Shown here: positions 34,630 through 42,741 of the stretch, piece after piece
Layout: each line of letters starts with the position of its first letter
How positions within the stretch are numbered: position 1 is the stretch's first letter
NCBI RefSeq assembly: GCF_013170705.1
Contig: NZ_CP033334.1
Span: forward strand, 2,147,501-2,211,500
From: Mesorhizobium loti
Lineage (GTDB): Bacteria; Pseudomonadota; Alphaproteobacteria; Rhizobiales; Rhizobiaceae
DNA: 64,000 bases
Direction of reading: 5' to 3'
Program-made: the position numbers and the translations under genes
Notes under the pieces: generated by a model
Told to the model about the DNA's origin: nothing
Seen by the model: only the letters and a program-made list of their open reading frames with translations
Databases searched by the model: none

Positions 34630-35340
34630 CTAGAACGGAAGAACCTGGTCGAGAACCTGCTGGCCGTAGGCCGGCTGCTGAACCTCGCTTATGCGGCCGC
34701 GTCCGCCGTAGGAGATGCGCGCCTCGGCGATACGCTCATAGGGGATCGTGTTCTCGGCGCCGATATCGGCCGGCCGCACTATGCCTGCGATGGTCAGCAC
34801 CCTGAGTTCATAGTTGACGCGCACTTCCTGCGAGCCGCTGATCATCAGATTGCCGTTGGGCAGGACGTCCGTGACGACAGCCGCGACGTTGAGCTCAAGT
34901 GTTTCCGATCGCTTTATCTCGCCATCGGCGGTCGTGTCCGTCTGGGAGTTGAGCGCTCCGGAGCCCTTGCCGGCGGTGCTGCCCACCTTGTCCCATTGCG
35001 CGCTGAGGTCGAAACCGAGCTTGCGATTGGCGGTGCGGCTCCTGTCGTTCTGGTTCTTGAAGTTGGCGCGGTCGTTGATCTTGATCTTGACGGTCAGGAT
35101 GTCGCCTTGGGACAGCGCCCGGGGATCGGTGAAAAGACGGCTCTGCCGATCGTCCCACAGCGAGAACTTCTTCACCGGCTGCCGCGGCGTCTCGGGATAT
35201 TTGTACATGGATCCGGTGCTGCCGCCGTCGATACCGGAGCCCACCGGCGAAAGCGACGGTTCCTTGCCGACCTCCTTGAGGTTGGTTCCGCAGCCGGACA
35301 GTGCTGTGACCGCGCACAGGATGAGCATTCTGCGGATCAT
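34630..35340 (-). CDS. flgH: Flagellar L-ring lipoprotein FlgH
   Basis: This 236-residue outer-membrane lipoprotein has the lipobox LSGC with the acylated cysteine at residue 17. The conserved region LWDDRQSRLFTDPRALSQGD, then ILTVKIKINDRANFKNQND, and the C-terminal VRPADIGAENTIPYERIAEA are typical of FlgH. It forms the bushing of the flagellum in the outer membrane. It overlaps the motE stop by four bases. Confidence 0.95.
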   Translation of the reverse strand: MIRRMLILCAVTALSGCGTNLKEVGKEPSLSPVGSGIDGGSTGSMYKYPETPRQPVKKFSLWDDRQSRLFTDPRALSQGDILTVKIKINDRANFKNQNDRSRTANRKLGFDLSAQWDKVGSTAGKGSGALNSQTDTTADGEIKRSETLELNVAAVVTDVLPNGNLMISGSQEVRVNYELRVLTIAGIVRPADIGAENTIPYERIAEARISYGGRGRISEVQQPAYGQQVLDQVLPF

Positions 35341-35921
35341 GACGGATCTACCCTTCGGGCTGCGCTGGCCATGATGCCGGTGAGCGTCGCCGCCGCCTTC
35401 TGGTCCATTTCGTTGAGAATGACGCCGGCCTTGCGTGAATCGAGCTTCATCAGGATGGCCGCCGCCAGGTCGGCATTGACCATTGCCAGCCGTTCGGCCG
35501 CCGCATCGGGTTTCATGCCGGCATAGATCTTGACGACGCCGTCCTCGGCCCGGGCGAGAAATACCTCGCGCCGCTTCAGCCAGGTCTCGTATTCGGTTTT
35601 CTTTGCGTCCAGCGCCTTCATGCGCTCGTCGATACCGGCCTGGAGCTGCTTCAACTCCTCGGCCTGCAAGGCATAGCGCCGGTCGCGTGCGGCGTCGGCG
35701 ATGTTGGAGCAGAAGCGCTCGATCTCGCTCTGGTCGGGCGCTTTCTCCCGCGCCAATTGCTGCGGTGCCACCGCGGGCTGCGCTCCCGGCAGAACCTGGC
35801 GAACAGTATCCTCACCATGTGCGCCACCGGATACGGACACGGCCGCGAGAGCCGCGGCCGCGAACAGGATTGCGCCGGGGCGGCGCCTTTCATGGGATGA
35901 GGGAGACGAGATCATCGGCAT
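35337..35921 (-). CDS. motE: MotC chaperone MotE
   Basis: The 194-residue exported protein has a signal-like segment (ILFAAAALAAVSVSGGAHG), a central coiled coil (LQAEELKQLQAGIDERMKAL), and a C-terminal region resembling the MgtE N-terminal fold (IYAGMKPDAAAERLAMVNAD and VILNEMDQKAAATL). In Sinorhizobium MotE is a periplasmic chaperone that stabilises MotC. Its position between flgI and flgH is the same there. It starts just after the flgI stop. Confidence 0.85.
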   Translation of the reverse strand: MPMISSPSSHERRRPGAILFAAAALAAVSVSGGAHGEDTVRQVLPGAQPAVAPQQLAREKAPDQSEIERFCSNIADAARDRRYALQAEELKQLQAGIDERMKALDAKKTEYETWLKRREVFLARAEDGVVKIYAGMKPDAAAERLAMVNADLAAAILMKLDSRKAGVILNEMDQKAAATLTGIMASAARRVDPS

Positions 35922-35924
35922 GGC

Positions 35925-37166
35925 CTATTGGAGAACCAGATCGGCTTGCAGGGCGCCGGCCGACTTGATGCCTTGAAGGATGGCAATGATGCCATCCGGC
36001 TTGACGCCGAGACGGTTGAGGCCGGAAACGAGGGTTTGCAGGTCGGGGCCGTCAAGCACGGCGACGCGGGCGTTGGGTCGGCTGACATCGATGGCGGTGA
36101 ACGGTTCGACCGCGGTTTCGCCCTTGGAGAAGGGTTCGGGCTGCACGACGCGCGGCGCCTCGGTGATGCGCACCGTCAGCGTGCCATGGCTGATGGCGAC
36201 GCGCGAGATCTTGACGTCGTTGCCGATGACGATGGTGCCGGTGCGCTCGTCGATGACGACGCGGGCCGGCGTGTCGGATTCGACCACCAGATTCTCGATC
36301 TCGGCATAGAAGCGGGCCGCCGAAACGCTCTTCGGCCGTCTGATCTGGACGGTGCGGGAATCGCGCTCGGCCGCCACGCGCATGCCGAAGCGCTGGCTGG
36401 TGTAGTCGTTGATCGCGTCGGCGATGCGGATGGCGGTCGAAAAATCGGGATTGCGCAATTGCAGCGTCAACGTCGACTGGTCGTCGAACTCGGCTTTCAC
36501 CTGCCGCTCGACGATGGCGCCGTTCGGCACCCGGCCGGCGGTCGGCACGCCTTGCGTCACCTGCTCGGCCTGGCCCTGCGCGGTGAAACCCGAAACGATC
36601 ACCGCGCCCTGGCCGACGGCGTAGATCTCGCCATCCGCCGCCTTCAGCGGTGTCATGATCAGCGTGCCGCCGGTAAGCGAGGTGGCGTCGCCCATCGAAG
36701 AGACGTCGATGTCGATGCGGGCACCCGATTGCACATAGGGCGGCATGTTGGCGGTGACGATGACGGCGGCGACGTTCTTGGCGCGCGCGCTGCCGCCTTC
36801 GGTGGCGATGCCGAGATTTTCGAGCATGGCGCGGATAGACTGTTCGGTGAACGGCGAATTGCGCAGGCTGTCGCCGGACCCGGCGAGCCCGATGACGAGG
36901 CCGTAGCCGACCAGCTGGTTATCGCGCGAACTCTGCAGCTGGGCGATGTCCTTGATGCGCGAGGCGACCTGGCCGGGCGGCAACGAGCTTGGCCCGGGCG
37001 AGACGCGGAACATGCGGGTGGTGGTCGCCGGATCATATTCCGGATCGTCGTAGACGCCGCCATTCTTGGCGGCGAGATCGCGCTTGGCCTTGGGGGTCAG
37101 GCCGTCGGCCAGCGCCGGCTGCAGGCCGAGCGCGGCCGCGAGCAGAAGGGCAAGCGGGCGCATCAT
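35925..37166 (-). CDS. flgI: Flagellar P-ring protein FlgI
   Basis: The 413-residue periplasmic protein has a signal peptide (LALLLAAALGLQPALA). The conserved core reads RIKDIAQLQSSRDNQLVGYG, then LVIGLAGSGDSLRNSPFTEQ, and the C-terminal end reads VSGLNRLGVKPDGIIAILQG, then IKSAGALQADLVLQ, both diagnostic of FlgI. It forms the ring around the rod at the peptidoglycan layer. It is coupled to flgA upstream by a four-base overlap. Confidence 0.96.
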   Translation of the reverse strand: MMRPLALLLAAALGLQPALADGLTPKAKRDLAAKNGGVYDDPEYDPATTTRMFRVSPGPSSLPPGQVASRIKDIAQLQSSRDNQLVGYGLVIGLAGSGDSLRNSPFTEQSIRAMLENLGIATEGGSARAKNVAAVIVTANMPPYVQSGARIDIDVSSMGDATSLTGGTLIMTPLKAADGEIYAVGQGAVIVSGFTAQGQAEQVTQGVPTAGRVPNGAIVERQVKAEFDDQSTLTLQLRNPDFSTAIRIADAINDYTSQRFGMRVAAERDSRTVQIRRPKSVSAARFYAEIENLVVESDTPARVVIDERTGTIVIGNDVKISRVAISHGTLTVRITEAPRVVQPEPFSKGETAVEPFTAIDVSRPNARVAVLDGPDLQTLVSGLNRLGVKPDGIIAILQGIKSAGALQADLVLQ

Positions 37167-37702
37167 GAAGCGCTGACCTGGATGGTTCCGTCGGCCATCA
37201 CCGTGCCGGAGAGGATCTTGCCGCTGTCGCTGTTGCGAACCTTGATGAGGTCGCCGGCCGAACCTGGCTGCAACGTTACGGCGGTTGCGGTGATCGTCAG
37301 CCCGCCAGCGACAAAGAAGACCTGCACCGCGGCACCCTGTTCGACCAGCCAGGCCTCGCGGATGGCGGCGGACGGAATGTAGCGGCCGGGCAGCAGCGTA
37401 CGCTTGGCGATCTTGCCTTGAAGCTCCTCGGCGCGGGTCGCCATCGCTTCAGGCTTGTGCTTGCCCGGGATCAGGGTCACCTGCTTCAGGGCTGCAAGCT
37501 CGATCGTCTCGCCGGGATAGATGACCCGGTTGGGGATCAGCACGACCTCGCCGGCAGTCTGATTGCCGGCGATCTGCGTCGCCAATTGATTTGCCGATTG
37601 GTTTGCCGATTCCTGGGCGAAAGCCGGCATGCCGCCGGCCACCAGCGCAAGGATCAGCGCGGTGCGGCGGAATGCGGAGCAGGTGATCGGCATGATCATC
37701 AT
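37163..37702 (-). CDS. flgA: P-ring assembly chaperone FlgA
   Basis: This is a 179-residue periplasmic protein. The signal segment is followed by a polar stretch containing a QSANQSANQLATQ repeat, then an SAF-like chaperone domain (ATRAEELQGKIAKRTLLPGR and WLVEQGAAVQVFFVAGGLTI). FlgA assists assembly of FlgI. Several in-frame ATG codons lie near the start, so the first few residues are uncertain. It stands between flgG and flgI as expected. Confidence 0.9.
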   Translation of the reverse strand: MMIMPITCSAFRRTALILALVAGGMPAFAQESANQSANQLATQIAGNQTAGEVVLIPNRVIYPGETIELAALKQVTLIPGKHKPEAMATRAEELQGKIAKRTLLPGRYIPSAAIREAWLVEQGAAVQVFFVAGGLTITATAVTLQPGSAGDLIKVRNSDSGKILSGTVMADGTIQVSAS

Positions 37703-37705
37703 CCG

Positions 37706-38494
37706 TTACCTGATGTTCTTGGAGACGACCGAGGCCATGTCGTCGGCGGCCTGGATGACCTTGGAATTCATCTCATAGGCGCGCTGCGCCGAGATCAGTT
37801 CGGTGATTTCCTTGACAGGGTCGACGTTGGAAGCCTCGAGATAACCCTGCTGGATGGTGGCGAAGCCGGGGTCGCCGGGCACGCCGACATTGGCCGGTCC
37901 GGAGGCCGTCGTTTCCTGGAACAGATTGTCGCCGAGCGGTGCGAGGCCGGCCTCGTTGGCGAAGTTGACGATCTGGAGCTGACCGAGATTCTGCAGGTCG
38001 GTCTGGCCTCCGATGCGGGCAAAGACCTGACCGGTCTTGTTGACGATGACCTCGACGGCGTCGACAGGCACGGTGATGGCCGGAATGACATTCGCGCCAT
38101 CCACCGTCACCAGCTGGCCGGTGGCGTTTGTGTTGAAGGCCCCGGCGCGGGTGTAGAGCGTACCGCCATCGGCGCCCTCGATCTGGAACCAGCCCCTGCC
38201 GGTCAGCGCCATGTCGAAACTGTTGCCGGTGCTGGTCAGTTCGCCCTGGGTGTGCACGTTGCGCACGGCCGTCGTCTTGACGCCGAGGCCGATCGAGACG
38301 CCCTCCGGCACCAGCGAGGCGTTGGAGCGGTTGGGCACGCCCTGCGTGCGGTCGACCTGGTAGAGCAGGTCGGAGAATTCGGCGCGGGCACGCTTGTAGC
38401 CGGTGGTGTTGATGTTGGCGATGTTGTTGGCGATGACTTCCAGGTTCGTCTGCTGGGCATTCATGCCGGTGGCGGCGATGGCGAGTGCTTTCAT
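37706..38494 (-). CDS. flgG: Distal rod protein FlgG
   Basis: The 262-residue rod protein starts [20 protein letters not shown] and contains [20 protein letters not shown]. The C-terminus is [20 protein letters not shown], then [19 protein letters not shown], typical of FlgG and distinct from FlgF and FlgE. It is part of the distal rod. It lies in the flgB-flgC-fliE-flgG-flgA series with gaps of 10 and 3 bases to its neighbours. Confidence 0.96.
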   Translation of the reverse strand: MKALAIAATGMNAQQTNLEVIANNIANINTTGYKRARAEFSDLLYQVDRTQGVPNRSNASLVPEGVSIGLGVKTTAVRNVHTQGELTSTGNSFDMALTGRGWFQIEGADGGTLYTRAGAFNTNATGQLVTVDGANVIPAITVPVDAVEVIVNKTGQVFARIGGQTDLQNLGQLQIVNFANEAGLAPLGDNLFQETTASGPANVGVPGDPGFATIQQGYLEASNVDPVKEITELISAQRAYEMNSKVIQAADDMASVVSKNIR

Positions 38495-38504
38495 GACCTA
38501 CTCC

Positions 38505-38828
38505 TCAGATGCCCATGCGACTGACTTCGAGATAGGCCGAGACGACCTTGTCGCGAATGGCGACGGCGGTCTGAAGCGCCTGCTGGGCGCCCATCACGGC
38601 ATCGACGACCTGGCGGGTATCGGCATCGCCCTTGAGCGCCTGCAGCGACACTTGCTCGGCATTCTGCAGCGTGTTGACGGTCTTGGACGCCGCCTGGCTC
38701 ACCGCCTCCGCGAAGGAGGTGCCAAGGTTGCCGGCCGTGGCCGGCGCGACGCCGCCCTGGAGCAGGTCCGTCGCCGTATCGCCCAGCCCGGGCTTCAGGT
38801 TCAGCGCGCCGATGCCGTTCACGATCAT
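38505..38828 (-). CDS. fliE: Flagellar hook-basal body complex protein FliE
   Basis: The 107-residue helical protein carries the FliE C-terminal core [20 protein letters not shown] and [17 protein letters not shown]. FliE joins the MS ring to the rod. Its ATG overlaps the flgC stop by four bases. Length is normal for the family. Confidence 0.93.
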   Translation of the reverse strand: MIVNGIGALNLKPGLGDTATDLLQGGVAPATAGNLGTSFAEAVSQAASKTVNTLQNAEQVSLQALKGDADTRQVVDAVMGAQQALQTAVAIRDKVVSAYLEVSRMGI

Positions 38829-39241
38829 TGGTTCCTCATCAGGTCGATGGTCATTGAAATGAGGTCGCGCGCCTGCTTCACGACTTGCAGGTTGGCCTCG
38901 TAGGAGCGGTTGGCCTCGGTCATGTCGGCCATTTCGATCAGCACGTTGACATTGGGCATCTTGACGTAGCCCTTCTCGTTGGCGGCCTCGTTGCCGGGCT
39001 GGAATTCAACGGGAAAATCACTCGGATCGCGGTCGATCGAGTTCACTTCAACCGTCGAGCTGCCGGTCGCCCGGTCGAGTTCGGAGACGAAGCTGATGGT
39101 CTTGCGGCGATAGGGGTCGGCGCCGGGCGTGGTGCCGGTCGACTGGGCATTGGCGAGGTTTTCCGAAACCACGCGCAGGCGCTCGGACTGCGCGCCGAGG
39201 CCGGATGCTGCGACTTTCAGGGCTGCGGTCAGCGCGTCCAT
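38825..39241 (-). CDS. flgC: Proximal rod protein FlgC
   Basis: The 138-residue rod subunit has the N-terminal [20 protein letters not shown] and [20 protein letters not shown], and the C-terminal [20 protein letters not shown], which are FlgC signatures. It begins two bases after the flgB stop and overlaps fliE. Size is normal. Confidence 0.95.
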   Translation of the reverse strand: MDALTAALKVAASGLGAQSERLRVVSENLANAQSTGTTPGADPYRRKTISFVSELDRATGSSTVEVNSIDRDPSDFPVEFQPGNEAANEKGYVKMPNVNVLIEMADMTEANRSYEANLQVVKQARDLISMTIDLMRNQ

Positions 39242-39243
39242 GA

Positions 39244-39624
39244 TCAGCTCTTCACCGCCATCATCATCATCGAGTGGAAAGCCTTGACGATCGCCGTGTT
39301 GAGCTCGAAGGAGCGGCGCACTTCGCCGGCCTTGAGAAGCTGGTCTTCAAGCACGACGGTGTTCTTGGACGGCATGATCACGCCGTCATTTTCCTGCGGC
39401 TTGATGGTGAAGCCGGCATTGGTCGCCGCGCTGCCGAGATGGCCGGCCTCGGTGGTCTGCAGCGACACCGCGGTACGGTCGAGCACCTTCTCGAAGGGTT
39501 CGACATCGTTTGCCGTGTAGCCCGGCGTGTTGGCGTTGGCGATGTTGCCGGCGATCGCCGACTGGCGCACGGAAAGCCACTGCGCTTGCTTGGCGGCGAG
39601 ATCGAAAAGGGAAACAGGCTCCAT
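39244..39624 (-). CDS. flgB: Proximal rod protein FlgB
   Basis: The protein has 126 residues when started at the ATG at 39624, which has CGGAG a few bases upstream; an in-frame ATG eight codons earlier is less well placed. The motif [20 protein letters not shown] and the C-terminal [19 protein letters not shown] identify FlgB. It is the first gene of the flgB-to-fliP series. A 155-base gap with a palindromic repeat separates it from the fliI unit. Confidence 0.94.
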   Translation of the reverse strand: MEPVSLFDLAAKQAQWLSVRQSAIAGNIANANTPGYTANDVEPFEKVLDRTAVSLQTTEAGHLGSAATNAGFTIKPQENDGVIMPSKNTVVLEDQLLKAGEVRRSFELNTAIVKAFHSMMMMAVKS

Positions 39625-39692
39625 GGGAATCTCCGGGCATGTGCCCAAAGACTAGGCCGCCAGTCTTGCGCGGACCTTGCGGAGAGCCGCTA

Positions 39693-39741
39693 GGGCATGA
39701 CGCCGAAAAGCATGAGCCGGTTTTCGGAAGACATCATGCCC
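39693..39741. repeat. Rhizobial palindromic intergenic repeat, second copy
   Basis: GGGCATGA near the left end and CATCATGCCC at the right end form inverted arms, with CCGAAAAGCATGAG and CCGGTTTTCGG in the centre. The core with GAAAAG...CGGTTTTC is a diverged relative of the element at 13684-13743. This repeat type is, as I recall, abundant in Mesorhizobium and Sinorhizobium intergenic DNA. It lies in the only sizeable gap between the fliI and flgB units and may affect mRNA ends. Confidence 0.65.
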
Positions 39742-39779
39742 TCTCTCCTGATCCAGGGCAGGGCACAACCGCGACGGTC

Positions 39780-40634
39780 TTACCTGGAAAGCGGGATTAC
39801 CTGGTTGGTGCTGGTCAGCATGACCCATTTGCCGTTGCGCTGCTCGATCGACGACACCGTGCTCGAGTCCGGCAGTGTCGAGCCGCGCTGGACCATCCAC
39901 AGGCCGGTATCGTCCTCGATCATGGCGCGGCCGTTGGCGACATGGACCATGCGGAATTTCGCGACATCGGCGGGGAAGGGCTGGTCGCCGGGCGGCTGTG
40001 CCGGGGTGGCGCCATCCGGAACCGTGCCGGTGGCGAAAAGATCGATGCTGGTGTTGGGAACATCCCTGGTCGTCAGCGGCGCGCTGCGCTCGGCGACCAC
40101 GCCGCCACCCTCGCGTCCCGAATTGGTGCCGGTGCCGCCAAACTTGATCGCCTGAACGCCGAATTGGTCCTGGTTGAAGAAGATATACCAGGGAAACAAA
40201 GCGCAGATCAGGCCGAGCGTGACGCCGAGCGCGGCGATGACGAAGTCGCTCCGCCGGTCCGCTTTCCTGGCCAGTTTTGGAAATTGCGGCTTTGGCGGCT
40301 GCGGCCATTCAGTGACGGGAAACAGGCCGTCGATCAACGATTCGCGGCTTGCCTGGGTCGTCTCGGCGGCCTCGACGTGGGGAACAGGCATGGAGGGCAC
40401 GGCAGTCTGAGCAAGAACAGGCTGGGATCTGGGTGCAGCCGGCTTGGCTCTGGCCAGAGCGGGTTTGGCGGCCCTGGCCAGGACAGCGGCGGTCTTGGCG
40501 GCTATGGCGCTGGCGGCCTTTGCCTTGGCGATCCTGGTCTCCTCGGCTCGAGCTTCCTCGGCGGCTTTCGCCTCGGCAAGCATCTCGCTCAGGATGCGCT
40601 CGGTATACTGGCGTTCAGTCTCCTGGTTCGGCAT
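39780..40634 (-). CDS. Conserved rhizobial membrane protein between fliI and flgB, unknown function
   Basis: The 284-residue protein has a charged Ala/Lys-rich N-terminal helix (AEAKAAEEARAEETRIAKAK), a proline-rich stretch, one transmembrane helix at about residues 131-150, and a C-terminal periplasmic domain with IEDDTGLWMVQRGSTLPDSS and RNGKWVMLTSTNQVIPL. The domain ending appears in other rhizobial proteins of unknown role. It overlaps the end of fliI by 20 bases. I recall a hypothetical gene in the same place in Sinorhizobium, so a motility function is likely but undefined. Confidence 0.75.
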   Translation of the reverse strand: MPNQETERQYTERILSEMLAEAKAAEEARAEETRIAKAKAASAIAAKTAAVLARAAKPALARAKPAAPRSQPVLAQTAVPSMPVPHVEAAETTQASRESLIDGLFPVTEWPQPPKPQFPKLARKADRRSDFVIAALGVTLGLICALFPWYIFFNQDQFGVQAIKFGGTGTNSGREGGGVVAERSAPLTTRDVPNTSIDLFATGTVPDGATPAQPPGDQPFPADVAKFRMVHVANGRAMIEDDTGLWMVQRGSTLPDSSTVSSIEQRNGKWVMLTSTNQVIPLSR

Positions 40635-42012
40635 TCAGCTTTCCCTTGAGATGGCGGGCAAGATCGGAGAACGGATCGGCCGAAGGGCGGTCCCTGGGCG
40701 ATTGCGTCAGCGCCTCGTAGATCAGCGGCACCTGGCGCACGGCGATGTCGAGTTCGGCGTCGGCGCCGCCCTGATACGCGCCGAGCAGGCGAATGTCGCG
40801 CGTGTCCTCGAAGCGGGCGATCATCGATTTCAGCCGCGTCACCAAGGCGCGCTGTTCGACGCTCCAGGCCTTGCCGGCCAGGCGCGATATGGACGACAGC
40901 GGATTGACCGGCGGATAGCGGCCCTGTTCGGCGATCGCGCGGTCGAGCACGACATGGCCGTCGAGAATGCCGCGCACGGAATCGGCGACCGGATCATTAT
41001 GGTCATCGCCGTCGACCAGCACGGAGATGATGGCGGTGATCGAGCCCTTGCCTTCCGCGCCAGGCCCGGCGCGCTCGAGCAGCTTGGGCAGCTCGGTGAA
41101 AACCGATGCGGGATAGCCGCGCGCGACCGGCGGCTCGCCGGTGCCTGTCGCGACCTCGCGCAAGGCATGGGCGAAGCGGGTGATCGAATCCAGCACCAGG
41201 AGCACGCGATGGCCCTGGTCGCGAAAGTGCTCGGCGACCAGCATGGCTGTGTCGGGTGCGCGCCGGCGCATCATGGCGCTCTCGTCACTGGTGGCGACGA
41301 CGGCCACGGTCTTGGCCATGCTGTCGCCGATCGTGTCCTCGAGGAATTCGCGGACTTCGCGGCCGCGTTCGCCGATCAGCGCGACCACGACGGTATCGAA
41401 CGCATCGGCGCCGGCGAGCATGGCGAGCAGCGTCGACTTGCCGACGCCCGAGCCCGCGAAGACACCCATGCGCTGGCCGAAGCAGAGCGGCGTGAAGATG
41501 TCGATGACCTTGACGCCGGTCATGAAGGCGGTGCCGACGCGTTGACGTGCCATGGCACCGGGCGTGGTGCCGCCCGACATGTCGTCGCCCCTGATCAGCG
41601 GCGGGCCGCCATCGATCGCCCTGGTGAGTGCGTCGATGGCACGGCCGCGCCATGAGCCGTGCGGCGCCACCGCGAGCGGACCCCTGCGGAACACGGCATC
41701 GCCGATACCGGCATCGGCGCTGCGTTCGAAGGGAGCGATGACGACCTCGTCGCGGCTGATCTTGACAATCTCGCCGCGGCGCGTGCCGGCCTGGCCGCGC
41801 TGCTCGACGATGTCGCCCAGCCTGGCGAAATCGGAAAGGCCGCGAACCTTGTAGTGCGTGGGCGTGACTTCGGTGACCAGACCGCCACGCTTGACCAGCC
41901 CATCGGCGCTGCTGAAGCGCCGCCATACCCGCTCCAACGCGGCAAGCCGATCTTCCGGCGTCGGCTGGAGCGGAATTTCGGGTGCGCGGATGGATGGCTG
42001 GCCGAGCGGCAT
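40615..42012 (-). CDS. fliI: Flagellum-specific export ATPase FliI
   Basis: This 465-residue ATPase is related to the F1 beta subunit. Walker A GSGVGKST is at about residues 187-194, Walker B lies in HRVLLVLDSITRFAHALREV, and the conserved PARGYPASVF-type segment is present (VARGYPASVFTELPKLLERA). It energises delivery of substrates to the export gate with FliH and FliJ. It starts one base after the flgF stop and overlaps the next gene. Confidence 0.96.
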   Translation of the reverse strand: MPLGQPSIRAPEIPLQPTPEDRLAALERVWRRFSSADGLVKRGGLVTEVTPTHYKVRGLSDFARLGDIVEQRGQAGTRRGEIVKISRDEVVIAPFERSADAGIGDAVFRRGPLAVAPHGSWRGRAIDALTRAIDGGPPLIRGDDMSGGTTPGAMARQRVGTAFMTGVKVIDIFTPLCFGQRMGVFAGSGVGKSTLLAMLAGADAFDTVVVALIGERGREVREFLEDTIGDSMAKTVAVVATSDESAMMRRRAPDTAMLVAEHFRDQGHRVLLVLDSITRFAHALREVATGTGEPPVARGYPASVFTELPKLLERAGPGAEGKGSITAIISVLVDGDDHNDPVADSVRGILDGHVVLDRAIAEQGRYPPVNPLSSISRLAGKAWSVEQRALVTRLKSMIARFEDTRDIRLLGAYQGGADAELDIAVRQVPLIYEALTQSPRDRPSADPFSDLARHLKGKLNAEPGD

Positions 42013-42013
42013 G

Positions 42014-42739
42014 CTACGACTTCGAGCCGAGCGTCTTGATCGCCTCGTCGGTGGAGGAATCCGTCTGCCGCATCAGGGCGGCGGTGTTCTCGAAGGCGCG
42101 CTGGACCATGATCAGGCGGGTCATTTCCATCACCGGATTGACGTTGGATTCTTCGACGAACCCCTGGGCGATGCCGACATCGGAGCGATCGGTGACCGGA
42201 TCGGGAGTGCGCGAAGGCACGATGCCTGAATTGCCGTAGCGCACGAAATTCTCGCCCGGGTCGAAATTGTAGAGGCCGATCGAACCGACAAGCTGGTCGT
42301 TCTGACGCAGCGAGCCGTCGGCGCCGGCCTTGGGCGGGCCGTTGCGAGGGTCGAGCTGGATCGGCGCGCCGCCGGCGTCGAGCACCGGATGGCCTTCGAT
42401 CGACATCAATTCGCCATTCTCGTTCATCGAGAATCGGCCGTCGCGGGTCATGACGGTGCCGGCCGGCGTGTCGATGGCGAACCAGGCGTCGCCCTGGATG
42501 GCGAAATCGAATGGATTGCCGGTCTCGGTCAGGGATCCGTGGGCACCGGAAAGATAGGTCTTGCCGGACGAAGCGAAGGATACCGATTTCTGCCCGGTGC
42601 CCGACACGACGTCCTCGAATTTCACGCCAGTAGCGCGAAAGCCGACGGTGTTGGCGTTGGCGACATTGTCGGCGATCGTGTCGAGCCGGCGCTCGAGCGC
42701 CATCTGAGCGGAAAGGGCGACGTAGAGACTGTCTTGCAT
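42014..42739 (-). CDS. flgF: Proximal rod protein FlgF
   Basis: This is a 241-residue rod protein. The N-terminal region (LYVALSAQMALERRLDTIAD, then NVANANTVGFRATGVKFED) and the C-terminal VEESNVNPVMEMTRLIMVQR are typical of FlgF. In rhizobia flgF lies apart from flgG, next to fliI, as here. It begins two bases after the DUF1217 gene's stop. Confidence 0.93.
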   Translation of the reverse strand: MQDSLYVALSAQMALERRLDTIADNVANANTVGFRATGVKFEDVVSGTGQKSVSFASSGKTYLSGAHGSLTETGNPFDFAIQGDAWFAIDTPAGTVMTRDGRFSMNENGELMSIEGHPVLDAGGAPIQLDPRNGPPKAGADGSLRQNDQLVGSIGLYNFDPGENFVRYGNSGIVPSRTPDPVTDRSDVGIAQGFVEESNVNPVMEMTRLIMVQRAFENTAALMRQTDSSTDEAIKTLGSKS

Positions 42740-42741
42740 GG

